Assembly: GCF_023073915.1 (NCBI RefSeq)
Contig: NZ_JADPKK010000023.1
Coordinates: forward strand, 124,001-188,000
Length of the DNA stretch: 64,000 nucleotides
Direction: 5' to 3'
From: Bradyrhizobium sp. 149
GTDB taxonomy: Bacteria; Pseudomonadota; Alphaproteobacteria; Rhizobiales; Xanthobacteraceae
Shown: positions 43,291 to 51,322 of the stretch, piece after piece
How the letters are laid out: every line of letters starts with the position of its first letter
Position numbering within the stretch: position 1 is the stretch's first letter
Notes under the pieces: model-generated
What the model was told of the DNA's origin: nothing
What the model saw: the letters and a program-made list of their open reading frames with translations, nothing else
The model's database searches: none
Position numbers and translations under genes: made by a program

Positions 43291-44667
43291 TCAGCGCTGG
43301 CTCTCGATGACCCGCGCCGCTTCCAGACAAAGGTCTTCCCTGAACCGTCCTGCCACAAGCTGGACGCCCAGCGGGATCCTGTCCCGGGTGCTCGTGGGAA
43401 CGGAAAGGCAGGGTAAACCCAGGACCGCAAATGCGAACAGCGGCTCCTGCGCTCTCATGATGCGGCCCATGGCGTCAGCTCCCTCCTGATCGAGGCCCCG
43501 GGCGAACGGGCGTTCCATTGAAACGGGCAGCAGGGCGACGGGATAGCTTTCCATAAACAGCGTCCACTCCCGCAGGATGGTGGTGCGCCGCTCGAGCGCA
43601 TCGAGGTAGCTCTCGATATCCACCTCCGGCGTATGTTCGAGCATTCCCAGGAACGAGTTCTTGAATGCGGGTCCGGCATGATCCAGCCCGAACTTCATCA
43701 TGGATCGGCGGGCATCGTTCATCGCAAGGAGCCGCCAGAGATCAGCCGCCTCGGCAATTCGGGGCAGCCGTACCTCTTCAACCTCATACCCTGCGTTCAT
43801 CAGGCGCTTCGCGGCTTCCTTGACCGCATTTTCAACGAGAGGATCAACGCCCTGTCCGAAGGGATCGATTGACATTGCCACGCGAACCGGCCTGCCCTCC
43901 CTGGTCTCGCGGAGTTCGGCGCCTGCCCACCACGGATCTCGCGGGTCTCCCTGTGCCATTACCGAAAGCGCAAGCTCCAGATCCCTTACGGTACGCGCCA
44001 GAGGTCCCTGCACCGACATCAGCTGCGCCGTTATCGGTCGCTCCTGCCCGGCAGTGCCGTTGAAGGCGGGCACCCGTCCGAAGGACGGCCGCAGGCCCGC
44101 CACCCCGCAGGCATATGCAGGATAGCGAATGGAGCCACCATAGTCGTTTCCATGCCCGATCGCACCAAGCCCCGTCGCCACAGCAGCCGCAGCTCCGCCG
44201 CTGGACCCTCCGGGAGTGATATCGGGATTTACCGGATTGAGAGTCTCGCCATGAAGGTCGTTATCGGTAAACCAGCGAAAGGAAAGTGCCGGAGTGTTTG
44301 TCCGCCCCAGGAGGATCGCACCGGCATTCCGCAAATTCCTGACGACGGGACTGTCATCCGCGGCGATGGTCTTCTGCAATGCCGGGACGCCGTTCGTCGT
44401 GGCGTAGCCCCGCTGATCCACATTGACCTTCGTGGTCACCGGTACGCCGTGGAGCGGGCCAATATCATCCCCGCGTCGAACAGCCTGGTCCGCCGATTCT
44501 GCGTCCTTGAGAACTTCTTCAGGGCGACAGTCGACAATTGCGTTTATTGACGGGTTTGTCGACTGGATACGGTCGAGGCAAGCGACCGCGACCTCACGGC
44601 AGGACACTTCCTTCGTCCGGATCGCGCGGGCCAGATCGACGGCATCCCGGCGCCAAAGCTCATTCAT
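43291..44667 (-). CDS. amidase (amidase-signature family), second copy
   Basis: 458 residues with K80 (GVPVTTKVNVD), Ser155 (GGSSGG) and nucleophile Ser179 (YGGSIR), the Ser-Ser-Lys triad. The replacement of the usual KD after the Lys by VNVD and the segment GYATTNGVPALQK place it in a branch distinct from the first amidase (31 kb). Distantly similar to cyclic-dimer hydrolase NylA by general layout; not a specific match. It overlaps livF2 by four bases (ATGA) and ends the operon gntR-SBP-livHMGF-amidase. Confidence 0.9.
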   Translation of the reverse strand: MNELWRRDAVDLARAIRTKEVSCREVAVACLDRIQSTNPSINAIVDCRPEEVLKDAESADQAVRRGDDIGPLHGVPVTTKVNVDQRGYATTNGVPALQKTIAADDSPVVRNLRNAGAILLGRTNTPALSFRWFTDNDLHGETLNPVNPDITPGGSSGGAAAAVATGLGAIGHGNDYGGSIRYPAYACGVAGLRPSFGRVPAFNGTAGQERPITAQLMSVQGPLARTVRDLELALSVMAQGDPRDPWWAGAELRETREGRPVRVAMSIDPFGQGVDPLVENAVKEAAKRLMNAGYEVEEVRLPRIAEAADLWRLLAMNDARRSMMKFGLDHAGPAFKNSFLGMLEHTPEVDIESYLDALERRTTILREWTLFMESYPVALLPVSMERPFARGLDQEGADAMGRIMRAQEPLFAFAVLGLPCLSVPTSTRDRIPLGVQLVAGRFREDLCLEAARVIESQR

Positions 44668-45413
44668 TGATTTATCCCTTGCCTGATTGTTTGTGCGTCT
44701 CCGGCGGACTTGCCCGGTGATCCCAGAGCGAGATAGGTCTCGCGAGCATCGCTAGCCCGCCCGAACTCGTCGGACGTACCCTCGAATACGATTTTTCCCT
44801 GACTGAGAATGTAATGTCTGGAGGCGACCGCTTCGCAGAACCTGATGTTCTGCTCGACCACGAGCACGGCGATGCCTTCCTGCGCGAGTCCTCTCACGAT
44901 CCTGATCAGCTCATCGACAATGACCGGCGCCAGGCCTTCGGTCGGCTCGTCCAGAAGCAGGACCTTCGGCGAGCACAGCACAGCCCGGCCAATCGCGAGC
45001 ATCTGCTGCTCGCCTCCCGAGATCGCGTCGCCCCTGTTGCACCGTCGTTCGGCCAGGCGAGGAAACAGGTCATAGACCGCCGAGCGCGTTCGTCCGCTTC
45101 CCCGCCGCTCGGCTATGGCCAGGTTTTCCTCCACGGTCAGTTCGGCGAAGATTCCCCGGTGTTCGGGAACGAGGACCACACCCTGCCGCGCAATCGCGCA
45201 GGTCCGGTTACCATCGATCCGCCTGCCGTCGAGTTCTACCCTGCCCTCTGAGCCGGACACGAGGCCGACGAGTGATTTCAGCGTCGTCGTCTTTCCTGCA
45301 CCGTTTCGGCCAAGCAGGCTCACGATCTCTCCGGCGCCTATGTCAAGATCCACTCCCTGCACGATGTGGCTCTTGCCATAATAGCTGTGCAGATCCCTGA
45401 CGCTCAGCATCAT
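44664..45413 (-). CDS. branched-chain-type ABC transporter ATPase, LivF-like (system 2)
   Basis: 249 residues: Walker A GRNGAGKTT, QGVVLVPEHRGIFAELTVEE NL, signature ISGGEQQMLAIGRAV, Walker B VLLLDEPTEGLAP, H-loop VEQNIRF with Gln for His as usual in LivF. Overlaps both neighbours by four bases. Confidence 0.9.
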   Translation of the reverse strand: MMLSVRDLHSYYGKSHIVQGVDLDIGAGEIVSLLGRNGAGKTTTLKSLVGLVSGSEGRVELDGRRIDGNRTCAIARQGVVLVPEHRGIFAELTVEENLAIAERRGSGRTRSAVYDLFPRLAERRCNRGDAISGGEQQMLAIGRAVLCSPKVLLLDEPTEGLAPVIVDELIRIVRGLAQEGIAVLVVEQNIRFCEAVASRHYILSQGKIVFEGTSDEFGRASDARETYLALGSPGKSAGDAQTIRQGINQ

Positions 45414-46183
45414 GCGGCTCCAAGATAGCGTTCACGCACCTTCTCGTCGGCGGTAACCATCGAGGGCGGCCCCTGCGTCAGAACCTCGCCATAGTTCATT
45501 ACAGTCACGACATCGCTCACCGAAAGTATGAGTGGAATGTTGTGCTCGACAAGGACGACAGTGATTTCTGCAGCGAGAGAGCGGATCAATTGCGCCATAT
45601 GTTCAATATCGTCGACGCCCATGCCGGCGGTGGGCTCATCAAGAAGCAGGATGGAAGGGTCGCCCGCAAGCGCCATCGCGACTTCCAGCCGACGTTGCTG
45701 GCCGTGCGACAAGGTACCGGCGATGTCTCCCGAACTGCCCTGCAGATTGAGCTTCACAAGAAGCTCCTCCGTCTTGCTGGAGGACTTGTGAAGACGGGAA
45801 ACATCGCTCAGGAAGTCAAACGCTCGCAGCCACGAACGGGCCTGCGCTGCGAGACGCACGTTCTCGAAAACACTCAGTGCGGGAAAGATGCTCGTAATCT
45901 GGAAGGATCTGCCGAGCCCCATCCGGGACCTGAGATTTGCCTGCAGATGGGTGATCTCGCTGCCGTTCAGGGTAATGCTTCCGCTCGTAGGCCGAAGTAT
46001 GCCGGTAATGCAGTGGAAAAGAGTGGTCTTGCCGGCGCCATTGGGCCCGATGAAGGCATGCACCGTCGACTTGTGGACTGCAAAGGATACGTTCTTGATA
46101 GCCGCGAACTGGCCGTATCTTTTCGACAGACCATCAACGCGAAGCACGACGTCCCGGGGAGCGGCGCTGGATTCAGTTGTCAT
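45410..46183 (-). CDS. branched-chain-type ABC transporter ATPase, LivG-like (system 2)
   Basis: 257 residues: Walker A GPNGAGKTT, GRSFQITSIFPALSVFENVR, signature LSHGQQRRLEVAMAL, Walker B ILLLDEPTAGMG, H-loop VEHNIPLI. Follows livM2 by four bases. Confidence 0.9.
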   Translation of the reverse strand: MTTESSAAPRDVVLRVDGLSKRYGQFAAIKNVSFAVHKSTVHAFIGPNGAGKTTLFHCITGILRPTSGSITLNGSEITHLQANLRSRMGLGRSFQITSIFPALSVFENVRLAAQARSWLRAFDFLSDVSRLHKSSSKTEELLVKLNLQGSSGDIAGTLSHGQQRRLEVAMALAGDPSILLLDEPTAGMGVDDIEHMAQLIRSLAAEITVVLVEHNIPLILSVSDVVTVMNYGEVLTQGPPSMVTADEKVRERYLGAA

Positions 46184-46187
46184 CGAA

Positions 46188-47204
46188 CTACTTCTCCAGC
46201 GGCAAGTGAGCTCGACGAGGCGACATGCCGATCACGCCCCGCCGCAGCGCCGTCGCGATCCATTGAAGGGCCGACCACAGGCCGCCCGGCAGACAGACGG
46301 CGACGACGATCAGGACGAGACCCAGCAGCAAAATCCAGCGGGACCACAGATCCGACAGCAGATGACTGAGAACGACCACCGTCACGGCGCCAATCACGCC
46401 TCCGAACAGCGAGCCGACACCGCCAAGCATGGTCATGATGAGAATCCGCTCACTCATCGAGATATCGATGTTGCTGAGTGGTACGAACCTGAGAAACATG
46501 GCGTAGAGTCCGCCGGCTACGGCCGTCACCATGCCGGAGAGGACGAAAGCAAGGATCTTGTAGGCGAGCGGATTGTAGCCGACCGCGAACGTCCTGCTCT
46601 CGTTCTCCCGAATGGCGACGAGGACCGCGCCGAATGGCGATCCGGTCACGCGCGCGAGAAGCGCGTAAACCGCAACGCAGATGATCGAGCACAGCGCGTA
46701 GAACGAGAGATCGGAATCGAGCGGCAACAATGTGGTGCCGAGGAAGCTCAATGGCGGGCGGGAAACGCCGAGAAGTCCGTTGTCACCCCCCGTGACGCCC
46801 GACATGCCGAAGGCCAGGAAGTAGCACATCTGGGTAAAAGCCAGTGTCAACATGATGAAGTAGACGCCGCGCCGCCTTGCTGCAAGGGAGCCGATGAGAG
46901 CGGCAACCATCGATCCGAGCAACAGGGCCGCCGAGAGGCTGAAGACAGGTCCCGCGCCCAGGCGAACGATGGCGAGACCGGTCGCGTAGGATCCCGCTCC
47001 GAAGAAAATGCCCTGTCCGAACGAAAGGAGACCGACACGGCCTAGCAGGAGATTGCACCCCAGCGTGGCGATCACGAAGATCACGCATTCGGTGGCAAGC
47101 GAGACGGATGGAAGCACCGCGGGAAGGAGCGCCACGGTTGCGATCAAGCCGAGGATCTCGCGGGTGGACTGGGCGCAGTTCGTGCCATACCGGCTCACAA
47201 TCAC
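46188..47204 (-). CDS. branched-chain-type ABC transporter permease, LivM-like (system 2)
   Basis: 338 residues, about nine helices. Hallmarks are LGCNLLLGRVGLLSFGQGIF FGAGSYATG, GVYFIMLTLAFTQMCYFLAF, the loop SPFGAVLVAIRENESRTFAV GYNPLAYK and MTMLGGVGSLFGGVIGA. It overlaps livH2 by four bases. Confidence 0.9.
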   Translation of the reverse strand: MIVSRYGTNCAQSTREILGLIATVALLPAVLPSVSLATECVIFVIATLGCNLLLGRVGLLSFGQGIFFGAGSYATGLAIVRLGAGPVFSLSAALLLGSMVAALIGSLAARRRGVYFIMLTLAFTQMCYFLAFGMSGVTGGDNGLLGVSRPPLSFLGTTLLPLDSDLSFYALCSIICVAVYALLARVTGSPFGAVLVAIRENESRTFAVGYNPLAYKILAFVLSGMVTAVAGGLYAMFLRFVPLSNIDISMSERILIMTMLGGVGSLFGGVIGAVTVVVLSHLLSDLWSRWILLLGLVLIVVAVCLPGGLWSALQWIATALRRGVIGMSPRRAHLPLEK

Positions 47205-48058
47205 GCCCTCCCCAGAAGGCCGCGCGGCCGAATGAGCATGATGGCAGCCATTCCCACGTACATCGCAACGCCTGATGCCGCGGGCCAGAAAACAGAAGTG
47301 GTGCTCTGGATTATGCCAATCAGCAGCCCTCCGGCCAGTGCACCGAAGAAGCTCCCCAGCCCCCCTACAACCACAACCACGAACGCGATCGCAAGCGCTT
47401 CCGGCCCCATAAATGGCTCAACGCCACGTATGGGAGCAGCCAGAACGCCGGCAAGGCCGGCCAGGCCTGCGCCCAGGCCGAAGGTCGCCGCGAACACACG
47501 GCGAATATCGATGCCAAGCAATTCGATGTCGTCCGTCGATTGCGTCCCCGCGCGAAGGACCGCACCGTAGTTCGTCCGCTCGAGCAGCAACCAGAGACCC
47601 GCAGCCAGAACCACTCCGACGCAAATCACGAACAACCGGTAACGTGGGTAGACGAAATCGCCGAAGGCCACGGCTCCGACCAGTCCACCGGGAGCCGCGA
47701 CGTGCTTGCCCACCGTGTCCCATACCAGAACGACCGTCTCCTGGATGACCAGCGCGAGGCCGAGCGTCGCCAGAATCTGCATGTTGTGAGACAGTCGATA
47801 TAGTACGCTGAAGGCGGGCTCCGAAAGCCAGGCTACGAGGCCGATGCAGATCGGCGCTCCCACCAGTGCGAACCAGAAACTGCCGGTCTGCTGCACCAGT
47901 TCGAAGCCGACATAGGCACCTAAGAGATAGAAGCCACCATGTGCGATGTTCAGGAAGCGCATCATCCCGAACGTGATCGACATTCCGACCGCTATCATAA
48001 AATAAATGATTCCGATCCCGACGCCATTGGCGACCTGGGACAACAACATGGACGCCAA
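47201..48058 (-). CDS. branched-chain-type ABC transporter permease, LivH-like (system 2)
   Basis: 285 residues, about eight helices: GIIYFMIAVGMSITFGMMRF LNIAHGGFYLLGAYVG, HNMQILATLGLALVIQETVV, the loop NYGAVLRAGTQSTDDIELLG IDIRRVF and VVVVVGGLGSFFGALAGGLL. It starts 40 bases after the binding-protein gene. Confidence 0.9.
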   Translation of the reverse strand: MASMLLSQVANGVGIGIIYFMIAVGMSITFGMMRFLNIAHGGFYLLGAYVGFELVQQTGSFWFALVGAPICIGLVAWLSEPAFSVLYRLSHNMQILATLGLALVIQETVVLVWDTVGKHVAAPGGLVGAVAFGDFVYPRYRLFVICVGVVLAAGLWLLLERTNYGAVLRAGTQSTDDIELLGIDIRRVFAATFGLGAGLAGLAGVLAAPIRGVEPFMGPEALAIAFVVVVVGGLGSFFGALAGGLLIGIIQSTTSVFWPAASGVAMYVGMAAIMLIRPRGLLGRA

Positions 48059-48098
48059 GGCAGCGGCTCCTTCCGAGTGCTAAATGTCTACGCTCGAG

Positions 48099-49298
48099 CT
48101 ACGTCATCCTGCATTGGGATATGGCCTGCTCGACGAACGAGCGCCCCGAGCTCACGATGTCGACGAAGTCTGCGTCGTTCTTCTTCTTCGAGGCCGGCTT
48201 CGCCAGAGCGAGATAGTATTCCTTGACACACTGGTGATCGAACGGCCGAATATTCTCCTCGCCGGTCGGCCCTTCGTAGGTCAGTCCCTCCAGGGCCTTG
48301 ATCACCTCCTGGGGGTCGTCCGATTTCGCCTTTTTGAGCCCTTGAAGTAACAGGTCATTGCATGTGAACAGATTGACCATGCTCCAGCTCGGCAGGGTGT
48401 TGGCTTCGTTCCTGAACAACTCGACGATCGCCTTGTTCTTGGGCGTGTCCACGTCGTGCCAGTATTGCAAGCCGAAATAGACGCCATCCAGCACGTCAGA
48501 GCCGATTTCGGAGAACTGCTCCAGTCCGGCACCCCATGCGACCAGGATCTTCATCTTGTCCTTCAAACCGAATTCGGCAGCCTGGCGAAGGAAGTTGGTT
48601 GTCTGCGGCCCGAAGTTCAGAACAAGGATGACATCCGGCTTTGCTGCCAGAATGTTGGTGATGTGACCCGAGAATTCGGTTTCGGTCAGGGAATGATCAA
48701 TGTTGCCGACGTGCTCGACGCCGAGCTCCTTGAAAATGGCTTTGGAGTTTCGGAGCAGCGCTTCTCCAAAGACATAGCTTGGGGTGACCGTGAACCAGCG
48801 CCTGGCCGAGGGAAGCATCCCGATCAGTGGACGGACAGTCTGCTGGATCGCGCCATAACTCGGCACCGGCCATCGGAAGGTGCTCTTTCGACACTCGGAT
48901 CCGGTCACCTCGTCTGCGCCAATCGAGCTCACGTAGACACCACCGAGATTTGCGACGGCCTGTGACATTGCCAGTCCGACCGACGAGAGAACCGGGCCGC
49001 TGAAGAACCTGATCTTTTCCCGCTGAGCGGCGGTGATGATCTTCGGCATCGCTCGTCCAGGATTGCCTTCGTCATCCAGGGCAACGTATTCCGCGGAGAG
49101 ACCATATTTGCTTGCGAGCGCCCGGACAGCGAGACGGGCCCCCAGGTCTGCAGGCTTTCCGGCGCTCGAGAACGGACCGGACAAGGACAGGACAGAGCAG
49201 ATCCTGGTGGCATCAGCTGCGAACGCATTCTTCAGTAGCGCAGGGCAAAAGATTCCCGCAGCCGCTCCTGCGAGCAGCTCCCGACGTGTCGTCTTCAT
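48099..49298 (-). CDS. periplasmic substrate-binding protein of ABC system 2
   Basis: 399-residue HAAT-family binding protein with a Tat-like signal (KTTRRELLAGAAAGIFCPAL, cleavage near AFA-A). Mature part: ICSVLSLSGPFSSAGKPADL GARLAVRAL, FFSGPVLSSVGLAMSQAVAN and KPDVILVLNFGPQTTNFLRQ A. Tat export suggests folding before secretion. Starts 24 bases after the gntR stop. Confidence 0.9.
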   Translation of the reverse strand: MKTTRRELLAGAAAGIFCPALLKNAFAADATRICSVLSLSGPFSSAGKPADLGARLAVRALASKYGLSAEYVALDDEGNPGRAMPKIITAAQREKIRFFSGPVLSSVGLAMSQAVANLGGVYVSSIGADEVTGSECRKSTFRWPVPSYGAIQQTVRPLIGMLPSARRWFTVTPSYVFGEALLRNSKAIFKELGVEHVGNIDHSLTETEFSGHITNILAAKPDVILVLNFGPQTTNFLRQAAEFGLKDKMKILVAWGAGLEQFSEIGSDVLDGVYFGLQYWHDVDTPKNKAIVELFRNEANTLPSWSMVNLFTCNDLLLQGLKKAKSDDPQEVIKALEGLTYEGPTGEENIRPFDHQCVKEYYLALAKPASKKKNDADFVDIVSSGRSFVEQAISQCRMT

Positions 49299-49322
49299 GT
49301 GATACTACTCCGGTTTGGTAGA

Positions 49323-50105
49323 CTATCCCCGCGACTGGCGAATGACGTGACGTACATCCCGCACGTCGATTCGCTCGTCCACCGTCAGCACGTAAGGCTC
49401 GGCGCTGATCACATGCTCGCGCATGATCTCACGGGCCGCGCCTCCGTCGCGGGCACGAAATGCTTCAAGCAGCTTCTGGTGAAACGCGATGTTGTCGTCG
49501 GTGAATGACTGGGCATTCTCATCGAGATGGGCGCGACGAATGGTCGAGCGTATGGCCGAATTGATGAAGCGCGCAGCAAGGGCGAGGATCGGATTGTCGC
49601 AGGCCTCCACGAGGATGTCGTGGAAATCCATTTCGATGTGCCGCAACCGCTCCCAGTTTTTCGCAGACCCGGAAAGCTCGTGCTGCAACGAAATCGTCCT
49701 CTCCAGTTGCCCGAGATGATCTTCCGTCAGCACGGACGCAACCGTTCCGGCAAGTTCAGGCTCGATGATTTTCCGGACCTGGTAGATCTGGAGAGAAGAG
49801 ACCGGCTCGAAATAGAAATAATTGCTTAGAAGATCGATGGAGCGTTGCAGCGAGACGGCTGCGACGCGGGCTCCGCCGGTGGGTCCTGTCGAGTTATGGA
49901 TGACCCCCTGAACCTCGAGTGATCTGAGCGCTTCCCGAACGGTGGAACGAGCGCTCTCGAACATCTCGATGAGCTGCCCCTCCTGAGGAAGCCGCTCCCC
50001 GGGTTTCAGCTCCATCCGAAAAATGTAGTCTTTGATCTGCTCGGCGATTGCGTCCGAACGCTTTTGCCGAACGGAATCCAACTTGGGGCGGATTTCCAGT
50101 ACCAT
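49323..50105 (-). CDS. GntR-family regulator, FadR/FCD subfamily
   Basis: 260 residues: N-terminal winged helix (SDAIAEQIKDYIFRMELKPG ERLPQEGQLIEMFESARSTV REALRSLEVQGVI) and an all-helical FCD effector domain with probable metal ligands (D...H...H in MDFHDILVEACDN and FHQKLLEAFRARDGGAAREI MREHV). First gene of the system-2 importer operon. A palindrome covers its own -10 region, so it probably represses itself and the operon. Confidence 0.9.
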   Translation of the reverse strand: MVLEIRPKLDSVRQKRSDAIAEQIKDYIFRMELKPGERLPQEGQLIEMFESARSTVREALRSLEVQGVIHNSTGPTGGARVAAVSLQRSIDLLSNYFYFEPVSSLQIYQVRKIIEPELAGTVASVLTEDHLGQLERTISLQHELSGSAKNWERLRHIEMDFHDILVEACDNPILALAARFINSAIRSTIRRAHLDENAQSFTDDNIAFHQKLLEAFRARDGGAAREIMREHVISAEPYVLTVDERIDVRDVRHVIRQSRG

Positions 50106-50130
50106 TATTGAACGTTTCCTCTTTCCTGCT

Positions 50131-50159
50131 ATTTATGATCATGAATTATCGCCTGTCAA
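50131..50159 (-). promoter_or_regulatory. gntR operon promoter with palindromic operator
   Basis: On the minus strand TTGACA (50154-50159) and ATAAAT (50131-50136) are 17 bases apart, a near-consensus sigma-70 promoter. The palindrome TTTATGATCATGAA (50132-50145) covers the -10. A near copy stands at 51280. Nothing else is seen between 50160 and 50300. Confidence 0.7.
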
Positions 50160-50300
50160 GCATCGACGTCAGAATCTCTCGTCGATGTCCTTCCTCATGA
50201 TTCACGTCACGCCGGGTCCGCCAGACAGGATCAGCAAGGCGAAGCCTGCTTCCCGGACGCCAGCTGCGCGACGTCGCGGCCGCGCAACAACATTCAGTCA

Positions 50301-51197
50301 TCAGCCCCGCCCATCAAATTCGCCCCTTGCGCCGCGGACCGCGGTGGCGATGTGCGAACAGAGCGCCGCCACTGCTGGCGTTCGATGAGTGTCGGCGTGC
50401 GACACCAGCCAGTAGGTGCGCTGGAAACGAATCGCGGGCAATACGCGCTTCAGCTCGGGAAAGCGCCTTGCGACAAAATCGTGCAGGATGCCGATGCCGT
50501 GGCCCGCTTTGACAGCCTCTATCTGGGCGATGATGCTCCCGCATTGATATTGCCTCGTCATGAATTTTCCGAGTGAAGAGGCGTAGTCCAGCGCGCGACT
50601 GTAGGCGATATCTTCCACTTGCGTGACCAGCAAGCGATCGGCCAGATCTTCCAGCGAGCGAACCTGTCCGCTTCGTTGCAGATAGCTCTCCGTCCCGTAA
50701 ACGCTGAGCGTGTAGTCGGTGAGCTTTGTGACCAGCAACCTGCCGTGCATCGGCCGTTCGAGCATGACCGCGATGTCCACTTCGCGCTTCGATAGCGAAA
50801 AGGTTCTCGGCAACGGAACGAGCTGGACGACAAGATCGCGATTCCGGGCAGCCAGTGACGCCAGCTCGCTTGCAAGAAAGTAGTTTCCGAGACCTTCAGG
50901 GGCACCAATTCGCACTGTGCCGCAGAGCGTTTTCGAGGAACGGCCAAGGCGAGCGCCAGCTCTGAGAAACTCCGCCTCCGCACACTCTGCGGCGGCGAAT
51001 ACCTCTTCGCCCGCCAAGGTCAGGCGGGTGCCGGTTCTTCGTCGATCAACAAGCTTCACCTTGAGTTCGCCTTCGAGCGCGGTGAGCTGCCTCGCGACTG
51101 TCGTGTGATTCAACCGGAGGCGGCGTGCCGCACCGTGAATCTGGCCTGCGCGGGCGACTGCCAGGAAAACACGGAGATGGTCCCAGTTCATCGTCAT
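50301..51197 (-). CDS. LysR-family transcriptional regulator
   Basis: 298 residues: HTH NWDHLRVFLAVARAGQIHGA ARRLRLNHTTVARQLTALE, and a periplasmic-binding-like effector domain (GTVRIGAPEGLGNYFLASEL, DIAVMLERPMHGRLLVTKL). I start at MTMNWD (51197); the open frame upstream enters the promoter. Divergent from the NylC-like hydrolase across 125 bp; it may control it, but the only clear palindrome there matches the gntR site. Confidence 0.88.
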   Translation of the reverse strand: MTMNWDHLRVFLAVARAGQIHGAARRLRLNHTTVARQLTALEGELKVKLVDRRRTGTRLTLAGEEVFAAAECAEAEFLRAGARLGRSSKTLCGTVRIGAPEGLGNYFLASELASLAARNRDLVVQLVPLPRTFSLSKREVDIAVMLERPMHGRLLVTKLTDYTLSVYGTESYLQRSGQVRSLEDLADRLLVTQVEDIAYSRALDYASSLGKFMTRQYQCGSIIAQIEAVKAGHGIGILHDFVARRFPELKRVLPAIRFQRTYWLVSHADTHRTPAVAALCSHIATAVRGARGEFDGRG

Positions 51198-51261
51198 TCG
51201 ACAGCTCACCCCTCTACAGACCCTTCCCTCGCCCGCCGAACGGCGAGCCAAAGCCGAGCAC

Positions 51262-51293
51262 TTGACGAGCTTCGTATCATTTATGATTATAAA
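51262..51293 (+). promoter_or_regulatory. promoter and palindromic operator of the NylC-like hydrolase
   Basis: TTGACG (51262-51267), 17 bases, GATTAT (51285-51290). The palindrome TTTATGATTATAAA (51280-51293) covers the -10 and matches the gntR-promoter palindrome TTTATGATCATGAA in 12 of 14 positions. The hydrolase ATG lies 30 bases further, after a GTGGAGGG ribosome site. Confidence 0.65.
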
Positions 51294-51322
51294 CAGTACT
51301 AACAACAAGTGGAGGGACTCTC

